Shown here: positions 32,060 through 40,399 of the stretch, in pieces
Layout: each line of letters starts with the position of its first letter
Numbering within the stretch: position 1 is the stretch's first letter
NCBI GenBank assembly: GCA_937920635.1
Contig: CAKZUE010000064.1
Coordinates: 1-42,338 of the forward strand
Direction of reading: 5' to 3'
DNA length: 42,338 nucleotides
Origin: an uncultured Bryobacteraceae bacterium
GTDB lineage: Bacteria > Acidobacteriota > Terriglobia > Bryobacterales > Bryobacteraceae
Made by a program: the position numbers and the translations under genes
Notes under the pieces: generated by a model
Database searches by the model: none
Seen by the model: the letters and a program-made list of their open reading frames with translations, nothing else
What the model was told of the DNA's origin: nothing

Positions 32060-33718
32060 ATGCGAAACAGATTCCTTCACACTCCTCATGCCTTTTGCCC
32101 GGCCGGCAGGCTGTTTTTCCGGCATGCCGCGGGATTGCTGGCCGTGGTATCGCTGGCCGCGGCTCTCGCGCAACCCCAGGAAGCGCCGCAGAGATTGCGA
32201 TCCATCGAAGGCAAAGTGGTCCGGCTGCCGGAGCAGGCGCCGGCCGAGGGCGTCGAGATCCATGTCTTCGGCGCGCCAAGGCCGCTATCGGTGCGCACTG
32301 ATGCGTCGGGCCGTTTCCGGATCGAGGGCCTTTCGCCCGGACGGTATGGCCTGATGACCGCTCCGTGGTCAGGCTACCGCGCGCCGGAAGTCCCCGTTGA
32401 TCTACGCTACCGCGAGAAAATCGAAGGGCTCATGATTCCCCTGCGGCGGGCTGCCCGCATCTCCGGCAGGATTCGGAACCACGAGGGGCAGGGGCTGGCA
32501 TCCATCGCGGTCTCTGCGCTCCGCGACCCCGGGCGGGACGCCTGGAGGATCCCGGACCGCGCCGCCATCGCCAGGACCGACGGCGAGGGCCGCTTCACGC
32601 TGGAGGGGCTCGATCAGGGCGCCTATCTCCTGCTGGCTGAACCGCCTGCCCCGCATTGGAGGCTCCGGGACTGGAGTCCGGACGATCCCCTGCCTGAACC
32701 ATCGAAGCACGCGGTGCCAACGTATTACCCGGGCGTCGGGGAGCGCACTCTGGCCAGCTCGGTTGCTCTTCTCGCCGGTGAAGACCGGGGAGGCGCGGAG
32801 TGGGAACTGGCCGAAGCGCGCACGTATTGTCTTCAGGGCAAGGCGCCGCGAGACGGGCCCGCCGCTCTGGAGTTAACCCATGACCTGTATCTCGGATCCG
32901 CCAGCATCGCGAAAACCACCCTGGAATCCGGCCAGGCGTGGGAGGTCTGCGGATTGGCGCCGGGCCGTTTTGTTCTCTCCGCGTCCAAAGACTCCGGAGC
33001 GGGGGCATCCCCGGTTCCGCTTTTTGCCGTGATCCCTGTTGAAGTTTCTGACCGGAGCCTGAGAATTGGAGAATTCAGTTTTCAGACTCCACTCATCCAG
33101 AAAGTCCGTGTCCGTCTGGAAAAAGAGAAAGAAAGTGAAGCGCAGCCCTTCCCTGCCCCGCTCCGCCTCTGGATTGAGCCCGCAGGCCGGCCGCCATTCG
33201 AATTCGAAAAGCCTATGCTCGCCGCGCCGCGCCCCGGCCTGTTTGAGCTCGGGCCGGTGGCAGGCGGGCCTTCGCTGCTCAATCTGCGCACCCCGCCCGG
33301 ATATTACGCCGTTTCCGCCGCAATGGACGGCGCCGATGTTCTGCGAAATGTGTTCCACCCTGGCGGGCATCCGCTGGAAGTGGTGCTCGGCAGCGATCCC
33401 GCCGAGCTCCTGGTACAGACTGTCGATGAAAAGGGCCGCCCGGTTGGCTATGCCGCGGTGCTGCTGGGCCGCGATCCTTTTCCGGACTACCCGTGGGCAG
33501 CGGACCTGTTCGTCAGCGAGTCCGATCAGGATGGCGTGGCCTCTCTGTCCGGAATTCCTCCCGGCCGGTATCGCGTGCTCGCTCTCCCCTCCGGCACGGC
33601 GAACCTGGTGAATGGCGCCACTCTGTTCCGCTCCTCTTTCGGCGATGCGGAGCGGATCGAGCTGAGCGCCAGAGGCAGGCACTCAATCCGGGCAACCGTC
33701 CGTTCTTCGCAGCGCTGA
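32060..33718 (+). CDS. Exported carboxypeptidase-regulatory-like domain protein
   Basis: The 552-residue protein has a signal peptide (about residues 19-37, ALAQ). At least two carboxypeptidase-regulatory beta-sandwich units follow: IEGKVVRL..APAEGVEIHVFG...RFRIEGLSPGRYGLM (about 48-105) and ISGRIRNHEGQGLASIAVSALR...RFTLEGLDQGAYLLL (about 134-193); a third near the C-terminus ends GIPPGRYRVLALP. No enzyme domain is seen. Such proteins are probably surface or periplasmic structural or binding proteins. It starts 12 bases after the thioredoxin/rhodanese gene and completes the cassette. No ribosome site is obvious at its ATG. Confidence 0.8.
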   Translation: MRNRFLHTPHAFCPAGRLFFRHAAGLLAVVSLAAALAQPQEAPQRLRSIEGKVVRLPEQAPAEGVEIHVFGAPRPLSVRTDASGRFRIEGLSPGRYGLMTAPWSGYRAPEVPVDLRYREKIEGLMIPLRRAARISGRIRNHEGQGLASIAVSALRDPGRDAWRIPDRAAIARTDGEGRFTLEGLDQGAYLLLAEPPAPHWRLRDWSPDDPLPEPSKHAVPTYYPGVGERTLASSVALLAGEDRGGAEWELAEARTYCLQGKAPRDGPAALELTHDLYLGSASIAKTTLESGQAWEVCGLAPGRFVLSASKDSGAGASPVPLFAVIPVEVSDRSLRIGEFSFQTPLIQKVRVRLEKEKESEAQPFPAPLRLWIEPAGRPPFEFEKPMLAAPRPGLFELGPVAGGPSLLNLRTPPGYYAVSAAMDGADVLRNVFHPGGHPLEVVLGSDPAELLVQTVDEKGRPVGYAAVLLGRDPFPDYPWAADLFVSESDQDGVASLSGIPPGRYRVLALPSGTANLVNGATLFRSSFGDAERIELSARGRHSIRATVRSSQR

Positions 33719-33800
33719 GCCCTGATGGCAGGGCGAGCCCGCGGGGCCGCGCAGCCACAAGCGCAGTTCATGCGATGATGGCTCTGGAAAGGAATTCCCC

Positions 33801-34304
33801 ATGCCCATCGCCACCGACCAGGCCCGGCTCATCGCCGGATACCTCCTCGACCAGTTCGAGCAGGAGATGCAGACGACGAAAGCCGTTTTGGCCGCAGCCC
33901 CCGCTGGCAAGGAGGACTACTCGCCAGACTCGCGCTCGATGCCGGCGCTCGCGCTCGCCTGGCACATCGCCAGCGCCGACAAATGGTTCCTCGATTCGAT
34001 CCTGGCGGGCAAGTTCGAAACGGGCGATTCCAGCGGCGTCCCGGCGGAAATCCGCACCTGCGCTGACGCCGCCGCGTGGTACGAAGCCAACCTCCCCGCT
34101 TCGATCGCCGCGCTGCGGGCCGCGCCTGCCGAAACATTTTCACGCCTGATTGATTTCTTCGGCCAGATGCAGGCGCCGGGCGTGGACTTCCTCGCTCTCG
34201 CCCTGAAGCACTCCATCCACCACCGCGGCCAGCTCTCGGCTTATCTGCGCCCGATGGGCGGCAAGGTGCCGGGCATTTACGGCCCCAGCGGCGACTCGGC
34301 CTGA
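33801..34304 (+). CDS. DinB-family metal-dependent protein
   Basis: The 167-residue protein is a DinB-like four-helix bundle. The expected metal-binding histidines are visible: His55 in AWHIA and His137/His140-141 in HSIHHRGQL. The C-terminus PMGGKVPGIYGPSGDS is characteristic of the subgroup with a YfiT-like end. Family members are often thiol transferases or damage-inducible, but the reaction here is unknown. An aaagga site precedes the ATG. It converges on the DnaC-like gene with only 4 bases between. Confidence 0.9.
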   Translation: MPIATDQARLIAGYLLDQFEQEMQTTKAVLAAAPAGKEDYSPDSRSMPALALAWHIASADKWFLDSILAGKFETGDSSGVPAEIRTCADAAAWYEANLPASIAALRAAPAETFSRLIDFFGQMQAPGVDFLALALKHSIHHRGQLSAYLRPMGGKVPGIYGPSGDSA

Positions 34305-34308
34305 AGCC

Positions 34309-35067
34309 TCAGGCCTGCTTCCGCATGGCGATGCGGTAATCGCCCACCTTTGGCATGCGAATCACGCGGCACATCTCGAACAGGCGCGACCGCGCCCGCA
34401 TGCCGATGCGGTCCAGCAGCGTCGTGCGGATGTCGTAGCGCGCCGGCGAGCCGTCGGGCAGCCGCTCCACCAGCTTGCCGCCCATGTCGGGATCGGGCAG
34501 GTTGGTGGTGGCGATCAGCGGCCTGCGCTCGTTGCAGCGGTGCGTGATGATCGACGTCACGGTGTCTTCCACCCAGTCGGTGACGCGGTGCGCGCCGAGG
34601 TCGTCGAGCAGCAGCACTTCGCTTTCCAGCGCCGTCTCGTAGGCTTCGCGCGGACTCTCGCCGCTGGCCGGATCGTAGCTGGCGCGAATCCGGTCGAGCA
34701 GTTGCTGGTAGTCCATGAACACGCCCGGGAAGCCGTTTTCGATAAGCCGCTTGAGCACCGCCACCGCCAGGTGCGTCTTGCCCGTGCCCGGCTCGCCGAT
34801 CAGCAGCAGCCCCGGCGGATCGACCTGCGGGAACTCATCGCAGTACCGCAGCAGCATCGTCAGGATCATGCGCAGCTCGGGCGAGCCGCGGTCGGAGAAG
34901 TTCTCGAAGCGGTCGTCCCGGTAGTTGACGGGGATGCGCGCTCTTTCGAGCAGCTCCGCCGAGCGGTCGCGGTCCTGGCAAGAACAGCGCTCCGCCGCGC
35001 TCAGCCCGTCGCGCTCGACGATCCGCCAGCCAGTGCCGCCGCACAGAGGGCATTCCGGTTCCGCCAT
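34309..35067 (-). CDS. DnaC/IstB-like AAA+ ATPase with N-terminal zinc motif
   Basis: The 252-residue ATPase resembles primosomal helicase loaders. Cysteines 6, 9, 28 and 30 (CPLC and CSC) form a probable zinc site. Walker A is GEPGTGKT (91-98), Walker B LLLDDLGA (about 153-160), and IATTNL with a later arginine-rich DRIGMRARSRL supply sensor and arginine-finger regions. No transposase gene is adjacent, so a role in loading DnaB at replication forks is more likely than transposition. A TACAAT just upstream suggests a very short leader. Confidence 0.88.
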   Translation of the reverse strand: MAEPECPLCGGTGWRIVERDGLSAAERCSCQDRDRSAELLERARIPVNYRDDRFENFSDRGSPELRMILTMLLRYCDEFPQVDPPGLLLIGEPGTGKTHLAVAVLKRLIENGFPGVFMDYQQLLDRIRASYDPASGESPREAYETALESEVLLLDDLGAHRVTDWVEDTVTSIITHRCNERRPLIATTNLPDPDMGGKLVERLPDGSPARYDIRTTLLDRIGMRARSRLFEMCRVIRMPKVGDYRIAMRKQA

Positions 35068-35081
35068 GGTGCTCGAAGGCG

Positions 35082-35087
35082 ATTGTA
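35082..35087 (-). promoter_or_regulatory. -10-like TACAAT for the DnaC-like gene
   Basis: On the minus strand TACAAT ends 14 bases before the ATG at 35067, giving a leader of about 8 bases. No convincing -35 box. Confidence 0.35.
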
Positions 35088-35237
35088 GCAGTGCGGGTGG
35101 CGCGGCGCTTGTCGCAGCCGCCCGGTGTGCGCATCCGCGCGGCTGTCTGGCATCGCAAGGAACGGCGGATCAGGCGGGCCGCAGCCCCGCAAGGGGGGCG
35201 GATCCGGCTCCGCCAATCGGAACTGATGCGCGGCACA

Positions 35238-35269
35238 AAAAAGGGCAATTGTGTTCCTGTCCCCTTTTT
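35238..35269 (-). repeat. 32-bp inverted-arm repeat element, copy 3 (inverted)
   Basis: Reverse complement equals copies 1 and 2 except for one base in an arm (a C in place of G at 35246). It sits 29 bases before the yceD start, inside its leader, so it may influence yceD expression. Confidence 0.8.
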
Positions 35270-35298
35270 CGGATGATGAAGAAGAGAGGAGGCGGGCC

Positions 35299-35817
35299 GT
35301 GTTCTTTTCCATCACCGAGCTGGAGCACCATCCCATCCTGTTCGACGTGCTCTACCAGCCGGGCGAGATCGCCTTTCCGGAAGACCTCCGCCAGATGGGC
35401 GAACTCTCGGCCAAAGGGCGCACGGAACTGCTTCGCAATACACTCGGCGAAATCCGCATCCGGGGCCATGTGCGGGCGCGGATCGAAGGCGCCTGCGACC
35501 GCTGCCTGGAACCCGCGGTGGTCGACATCGACTCCGACTTCGATCTCTTCTACCGCCCCGTGGTGCGCACCGCCAACCACGCCGAGATCCACCTGGAAGA
35601 GGGCGAGATCGACTTGGCCTTCTATGAAGGCGAGGGCGTGGAGCTGGCCGAGGCGCTGCGCGAGCAGATTCTGCTGAGCCTGCCCATGCAGTTGTTCTGC
35701 CGCCCGGACTGCAAGGGGCTGTGCCCGTACTGCGGGGCCAACCGCAATTTCGTCGACTGCGGTTGCCGGCCGCCGCTGGGCGATCCGCGCTGGGCCGCGC
35801 TCAAAGACCTGGGATGA
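35299..35817 (+). CDS. yceD: YceD/DUF177 family protein (23S rRNA accumulation)
   Basis: The 172-residue protein is the DUF177 family factor linked to 23S rRNA accumulation, normally encoded beside rpmF and plsX. The GTG at 35299 follows GAGGAGG by 7 bases; the frame extends 16 codons upstream into the repeat element, so that part is rejected. Cysteines 66 and 69 (CDRC) and the C-terminal set FCRPDCKGLCPYCG (134, 138, 142, 145) are conserved in the family and suggest metal binding. Here rpmF-plsX lie 4.3 kb downstream. Its last 17 bases overlap the convergent response-regulator gene. Confidence 0.88.
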   Translation: MFFSITELEHHPILFDVLYQPGEIAFPEDLRQMGELSAKGRTELLRNTLGEIRIRGHVRARIEGACDRCLEPAVVDIDSDFDLFYRPVVRTANHAEIHLEEGEIDLAFYEGEGVELAEALREQILLSLPMQLFCRPDCKGLCPYCGANRNFVDCGCRPPLGDPRWAALKDLG

Positions 35818-36451
35818 TCTTCTTGCGCACGGCGTAGAGCACGATCTCGGCCGTGTTGTGCAGATCGAGCTTCTGCATGATGCGCGTGCGGTGCGTCTCC
35901 ACCGTGTACACGCTCAGGTTCAGCAACTGCGCCACTTCCTTGTTGGAACGGCCTTCGGCCAGCAATTGCAGCACCTCCTTCTCGCGGTCGGTGAGCAGGC
36001 TGTAAGAGTCCTGCTGGTTGCGCTGCTGGAGGTTGCGCATATAGTCCTCGAGCAGCGCCTGCGCGATGGCCGGGCTGAAGAACGGCTTGCCCTGCGCCGC
36101 CACCCGCACGGCGCGGACCAGGTCCTCTTCGGCCGTGTCTTTGAGCAGAAACCCGCGCGCGCCCGCCTCGAGCGCGCGCAACAGATAGGTTTCGTCGTTG
36201 TGCATGGAAAGGATCAGCACGTGGATCCGCGGATTCTGTTTGACGATCTGCGCCGTGGCGTCGATGCCGTTCAACTGCGGCATGGCGATGTCCATCACGA
36301 TCACGTCCGGCGTCAGCTCCCGCGCCAGGCGCACGGCCTCGCGACCGTCGGCGGCTTCGCCTGCCACCTCGAAGTCCGCCTCCTGTTCAAGAATGAACCG
36401 CAGCCCCTTGCGCACCACGCCGTGGTCGTCGGCCAGCAGCACCCGTGTCAT
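35801..36451 (-). CDS. NarL/FixJ-type response regulator
   Basis: The 216-residue DNA-binding regulator has a receiver domain (1-120) with acidic pair Asp8/Asp9, phospho-acceptor Asp54 (VIVMDIAMP) and Lys at ARGFLLKDT. The C-terminal LuxR-type helix-turn-helix (about 150-205) reads [22 protein letters not shown] and [16 protein letters not shown]. It is coupled to the histidine kinase gene by a 4-base overlap (ATGA). Target genes are unknown; the signal is likely read by the kinase sensor domain. Its 3' end overlaps yceD tail to tail. Confidence 0.96.
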   Translation of the reverse strand: MTRVLLADDHGVVRKGLRFILEQEADFEVAGEAADGREAVRLARELTPDVIVMDIAMPQLNGIDATAQIVKQNPRIHVLILSMHNDETYLLRALEAGARGFLLKDTAEEDLVRAVRVAAQGKPFFSPAIAQALLEDYMRNLQQRNQQDSYSLLTDREKEVLQLLAEGRSNKEVAQLLNLSVYTVETHRTRIMQKLDLHNTAEIVLYAVRKKIIPGL

Positions 36452-37773
36452 GCTTCCACCTCCTCGGCGGCGAGCGGAATCTCGGCGCGGATCCTCGTGC
36501 CCGCACCCGGCGCCGAATCCACCACGAACACGCCGCCCAGCTCCCGGATCCGCTCCTCCATCCCCAACAGCCCCAACCCTCGGCGCATCCTGCCGTTCTG
36601 CATGCCGCGCCCGTCATCTTTGACCACCAGCACCAGCCGCTCCGGCGACTCGGTCAGCTTCACCGAAACCCGCCGGGCGCGGGCGTGGCGCATCACGTTG
36701 GTCAGCGATTCCTGCACCACACGGAACAGGCCCGTCTTCTGAGCCTCGGTCAGCCGCGTGAGAGAACCCTGGATCTCCACATCAGCCGGGATGCCCGAAG
36801 TCCGGCTGAATTCGCGGCATAGCCACTCCACCGCCGGTCCCAGCCCGAGATCGTCCAGCATCGACGGGCGCAGTCCCATGGCCAGGTCGCGCACCGTCTT
36901 CATGGCGCCTTCCGCCACCTCCTTGGCCTGCCGGACGTGCTCGCGGAAGCGCTCGGGGTCGTTGGGCCCAATGCGGCCGAGGTTGGCGATCTCCATGCGG
37001 ATCGCGGTCAGCATCTGGCCCACCTGGTCGTGCAGTTCCAGCGACAGCCGCTTGCGCTCAGCCTCCTGCGCCTGCACGAGCTTCTGCGACAGCTCGCGCA
37101 GTTCGCCCTCGGCGGCGCGGGCGCGCTTCTCCAGGCGGAAGATCCACCAGATGCTGATGGCGGCCACCACCGCGCTCAGCAGCAGCACGCTGTAAGTGAG
37201 CCGGTTCAGGCGTCCGCGGAACTCCTGTTGCGCTTCCAGCAGCCGCTCCTGCGCGCGCTTCAGATTCTCGTAGTTCAGCATCTGCAACTGGCCGGCGATC
37301 TCGCTGATCTCGGTCCGGCGTCCGAGCAGAACGCGCCGCACATAGCTGCCGCCGAGAGCCAGCTTTACTTCTGGCTTCCATTCGAGCGGGGGCCCGAGCA
37401 GCGCAAAGAAGCTTTCCAGCCTCTCCCGCAGCAGCGCCAGGCTCCGCGGATCGGCCGCCGGCCCCAGCGCCTTCTCCAGCTCATCCAGCGACCGCAAAAT
37501 GCGCTGCCGCGATTCCAGAATCTCCTGGCGCACTTCCGCCGAGTCCGACACGTCGCGGTCCAGCAGAAAGTCGCGGATGTCCAGGCTGATGCGGTACAGG
37601 TCGGCGCGCAGGTCCGAGACCAGCCGTTCGGTGTGCGCGTAGCGCTCCTGCGCTTCGATCAGTTCGCGCTGCAACGCCGCCGACCGCCGGATCTGCGAAA
37701 AGCCCAGCAGGCTGGCCAGCATCATCATCGAGCCGAAGCCCGCCAGCAGCACCAGTTCCAGCCGGGGTTTCAC
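36448..37773 (-). CDS. NarX/DegS-type sensor histidine kinase
   Basis: The 441-residue inner-membrane kinase has two membrane helices (about 8-26 and 194-213) around a helical periplasmic sensor resembling CHASE3 ([14 protein letters not shown]). After a coiled coil comes the HisKA_3 box [15 protein letters not shown] with phospho-acceptor His248, then the HATPase domain: Asn in [20 protein letters not shown] and [13 protein letters not shown]. It starts at GTG 37773 and pairs with the downstream regulator. It diverges from the phosphatase gene across 26 bases, so it could conceivably respond to osmotic stress; that is speculation. Confidence 0.95.
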   Translation of the reverse strand: MKPRLELVLLAGFGSMMMLASLLGFSQIRRSAALQRELIEAQERYAHTERLVSDLRADLYRISLDIRDFLLDRDVSDSAEVRQEILESRQRILRSLDELEKALGPAADPRSLALLRERLESFFALLGPPLEWKPEVKLALGGSYVRRVLLGRRTEISEIAGQLQMLNYENLKRAQERLLEAQQEFRGRLNRLTYSVLLLSAVVAAISIWWIFRLEKRARAAEGELRELSQKLVQAQEAERKRLSLELHDQVGQMLTAIRMEIANLGRIGPNDPERFREHVRQAKEVAEGAMKTVRDLAMGLRPSMLDDLGLGPAVEWLCREFSRTSGIPADVEIQGSLTRLTEAQKTGLFRVVQESLTNVMRHARARRVSVKLTESPERLVLVVKDDGRGMQNGRMRRGLGLLGMEERIRELGGVFVVDSAPGAGTRIRAEIPLAAEEVEA

Positions 37774-37799
37774 CGCGCACCACCTGTCACAATGAAGTC

Positions 37800-38513
37800 A
37801 TGCTCGCCGTCTTCACCGATCTCGACAACTGCCTGCTCGATCACGACACCTACGATCACAGGCCCGCGCAGCCCGCCCTCGAACGCCTCAAGCGGCTCGG
37901 CGCCGCCATCGTCTGCACCACCAGCAAGACGCGGGCTGAGGTGGAGCACTGGCTGCGCGTCACCGGCCTCTCCCATCCCAGTATCGTGGAAAACGGCGGC
38001 GGAGTCGTGCTCGGATCCGGCGGCATCGAGTTGATGGGCCGGCCCCGCGCTGAAATCACTCCGCTCTTGCGCGAAGCCGCCGCCGAGACCGGGGCGCGCA
38101 TCCGCTGCTTCGCCGACATGACTGTGGAAGAGATCGCCGCGCGCTGCAACATGGGCCTGGAGCGCGCCCGCCTGGCCGCCGCGCGCGAGTGCAGCGAACC
38201 CTTCGTTCTGGAGACGCCCGCCAACGAAGCGGCTCTCCGCGAGGCGCTCGAGCGGCGCGGGCTCCGGCTGACACGCGGCGGCAGATTCCACCACGCTCTC
38301 GCCCATGAGGGCAAACACGGCGCGGTGCGCTGGCTGATGGAACACTGGCAGCGCGAACACGGCTCGGTCACCACCATTGGCATCGGCGATGCCCCCAATG
38401 ATGAGGGCTTTCTCGCGCTGATGGATCATCCCATCCGCCTCGTGGCAGGCGATTCGGGCCCGGCGGCGTGGAACCGCCGCGTGCAGGCCGTGCTCGACGC
38501 TCTGGGCCTGTAG
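37800..38513 (+). CDS. Mannosyl/glucosyl-3-phosphoglycerate phosphatase (HAD IIB)
   Basis: The 237-residue HAD phosphatase begins MLAVFTDLDNCLLDH, with nucleophile Asp7 and Asp9. Motif II is the CTTSKT stretch (about 38-43), HEGKHGAVRWLM carries the motif III lysine and IGIGDAPNDEGFL the metal-binding Asp pair. This pattern is that of the MpgP family, which dephosphorylates mannosyl- or glucosyl-3-phosphoglycerate to the compatible solute. The matching synthase gene converges on it 7 bases away. A CACAAT just upstream of the ATG is a possible -10 box giving a very short leader. Confidence 0.9.
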   Translation: MLAVFTDLDNCLLDHDTYDHRPAQPALERLKRLGAAIVCTTSKTRAEVEHWLRVTGLSHPSIVENGGGVVLGSGGIELMGRPRAEITPLLREAAAETGARIRCFADMTVEEIAARCNMGLERARLAAARECSEPFVLETPANEAALREALERRGLRLTRGGRFHHALAHEGKHGAVRWLMEHWQREHGSVTTIGIGDAPNDEGFLALMDHPIRLVAGDSGPAAWNRRVQAVLDALGL

Positions 38514-38520
38514 CGGGCTT

Positions 38521-39756
38521 TCAGGCCGTGGCCTGCTGTTCGGTCCACTCCTGATCCATGCGCGCCACGGCGTCGAAGTGATCGAAAACGTCCGGCAGTC
38601 CGGCTTCCACCTCCTGCCAGGACGGCAGCGGCGCCAGCCCGAAAGGCTGCGCGAGAAACTCGGCGGCGGCTTCCTCCAGCCCGCGTGCGAAGACTTCCAC
38701 GGAGGCGCTCTCGCCGCGCAGGTCGAACTCCAGACCATTCAGCACGGCGTCGGCATGATAGCGCACCACGGCATCCAGCGCCTCCGCCCGGTAGGCGAGC
38801 GGCAGAGTGCCGGTGAGCAGATCGGAGCTGAGCACGGCGCCGTCGGCCACCGCGCCGCGGAAGATCGCCTGCGCCACCTCGCGCGCCATCCGGTGCAGTC
38901 CCTTGCCCGGGTCGGCGGGCGAGACGGCCTGGTGCTTGTGATCGTAACAATCGGCAACGTCCACCTGGCAGACGCGCGCCACCGGCACTTGCCGGTAGAC
39001 CTCTGCCAACGTGGAGATCTCCAGCCCCCAGTCGGGCGCAACGTGCATGGTTCGCGCCAGACGCGCATCCATCGCAATCTCCCCCGACAGCGGGTATCGG
39101 AACCAGCCCAGGTAGTCCAGAAACCGGCTGTTGACGCCGCACCGCCTCAGTGCCGCCAGGAGCGGGCCTACCATCAGCCGCGTCAGCCGCCCGTTCAGCT
39201 TGTGGTTGTAGCGGGCGTAGTATGCCTTCGAGAACTCGAAACCCAGATCCGGCGCCATCAGCGGCGCTGCCAGCCGCGCCAGCATCCGCCGGTGGTAGGT
39301 CTTGATGTCGCAGTCCTGGAAGGCGATCACCTCCACGTCCCCCCGCGACAGCAGATACCCCATGCCCATCCAGCAGGCGCGCCCTTTGCCGGGCACATCG
39401 GCGGGGAAGCCCGCTTCGTTCACCTCGGCCAACATGGCCTGCACCGGCTCGCTCTCGCGCCACAAAACCGTGCCACGCTCCCCGAAACGGGCAAACAGAC
39501 GGCAAACATGATCGTACTGCTCTTCATCCGCCTGCGAGAGGACCAGCACCAGGCGTTCGATCCAGTCCACCTTCTCCAGCTCCGCAAGAATCTGGAAAAT
39601 CGCCGGGTTTTCGAATTCCGAATACAGGGCAGGCAGAACCAGTCCCAGCGGCTTGCGCCGCCCCCAGCGGCGCAGTTCGCCGTCCAGCCGTTGCCAGTGA
39701 TCCGGCTTCAGCGCGTGAATGGTTGTGATGGATCCCGCCTGCATGAAGTCGGCCAT
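38521..39756 (-). CDS. Glucosyl-3-phosphoglycerate synthase-like glycosyltransferase
   Basis: The 411-residue cytoplasmic GT-A enzyme probably joins a sugar nucleotide to 3-phosphoglycerate. LGLVLPALYSEFENPAI opens the fold; the metal motif region reads VIAFQDCDIKTYHRRMLARL, a close match to the GpgS family (GT81); KGRACWMGMGYLL and the FRYPLSGEIAMD segment are also characteristic. MpgS (mannosyl) is the main alternative. The ATG at 39756 has an aaggaag/aaggag site; a longer frame upstream runs into REP-like repeats. Together with the phosphatase it gives glucosylglycerate, used against osmotic or nitrogen stress. Confidence 0.88.
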   Translation of the reverse strand: MADFMQAGSITTIHALKPDHWQRLDGELRRWGRRKPLGLVLPALYSEFENPAIFQILAELEKVDWIERLVLVLSQADEEQYDHVCRLFARFGERGTVLWRESEPVQAMLAEVNEAGFPADVPGKGRACWMGMGYLLSRGDVEVIAFQDCDIKTYHRRMLARLAAPLMAPDLGFEFSKAYYARYNHKLNGRLTRLMVGPLLAALRRCGVNSRFLDYLGWFRYPLSGEIAMDARLARTMHVAPDWGLEISTLAEVYRQVPVARVCQVDVADCYDHKHQAVSPADPGKGLHRMAREVAQAIFRGAVADGAVLSSDLLTGTLPLAYRAEALDAVVRYHADAVLNGLEFDLRGESASVEVFARGLEEAAAEFLAQPFGLAPLPSWQEVEAGLPDVFDHFDAVARMDQEWTEQQATA

Positions 39757-39901
39757 GGCAATGCTCCTTCCTTCATCCAGTGTCCGGGATGGGGGCTCCG
39801 GGGGTAATCCCCAATCGGCAGTAGCCGGGTACCGGAATCCCTGTACGGCAGGCCGGCAGCAGGTGCCGCCGCCTTCCCGGATCGCACACGAAGGCCGCGC
39901 T

Positions 39902-40019
39902 TTCTGTGCCGCGCGCGGAGGCTGGAATTCGCCAGTGTCTTTTGTGCCGCGCTTTTTTACCGCAGTTTCTGTGCCGCGCGCGGAGGCCGCGTCAGCGGCC
40001 GGAGTAAGCAGTCCCCGCG
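39902..40019 (+). repeat. REP-like GC hairpin repeats, copy B plus fragments
   Basis: Three starts of the CTGTGCCGCGC block occur at about 39904, 39942 and 39969. The last is complete, with stem GGCCGC/GCGGCC (39985-40000, loop GTCA) and the tail GAGTAAGCAGTCCCCGCG. It matches copy A near 12.7 kb, with compensating stem changes. It lies upstream of the synthase gene (minus) and rpmF (plus). The rest of the 39757-40177 spacer has no gene. Confidence 0.7.
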
Positions 40020-40080
40020 AGTTCGCAGACGCCACGTCCAGCCCCACCCGCACCGGCGGGATCCGATACAGCATGGCGGC

Positions 40081-40110
40081 GTGACAGCCGGCTCCGGACC
40101 GTATTACAAT
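40081..40110 (+). promoter_or_regulatory. Sigma70-type promoter for rpmF-plsX
   Basis: GTGACA at 40081-40086 (5 of 6 to TTGACA) and TACAAT at 40105-40110 (5 of 6 to TATAAT) are 18 bases apart. The expected start near 40117 gives a leader of about 60 bases ending in AGGAAAG before the rpmF ATG. This is the best promoter match in the window. Confidence 0.6.
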
Positions 40111-40177
40111 GAGAAAGTCTTACCTGCCATCCGCTTCCGGCTGACGGCCGGAGCGGCAGTTTCCAGGAAAGTGCCCC

Positions 40178-40360
40178 ATGCCGAACCCAAAACGCCGTCA
40201 CTCAAAGCGCCGTACGTCCACGCGCCGCGCCCACGACCATTTGCAGCGCCCCGGGCTGAGCGAGTGCCCGAAGTGCCACGAGATGAAGCTGCCTCACCGC
40301 GCTTGCCCGCACTGCGGGTGGTACAAGACGCGCGAGGTGATTGAAGTCGTTCAGGAGTAG
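40178..40360 (+). CDS. rpmF: 50S ribosomal protein L32
   Basis: The 60-residue ribosomal protein begins MPNPKRRHSKRRTSTRRAHD, the classic L32 N-terminus. Its four-cysteine zinc pair is intact: CPKC and CPHC. The ATG follows aggaaag. It precedes plsX by 39 bases, the usual arrangement linking translation to fatty-acid and phospholipid synthesis. yceD, usually just upstream, is 4.3 kb away. Confidence 0.97.
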   Translation: MPNPKRRHSKRRTSTRRAHDHLQRPGLSECPKCHEMKLPHRACPHCGWYKTREVIEVVQE

Positions 40361-40399
40361 CCGCCCGAACCCGGCAGAGCCGGTCCGCCGCACGAGCGC

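Noticed and set aside
34309-35067. IstB of an IS21-type element
   Set aside because: No istA transposase or terminal repeats nearby, and the N-terminal zinc motif fits a replication helicase loader better.
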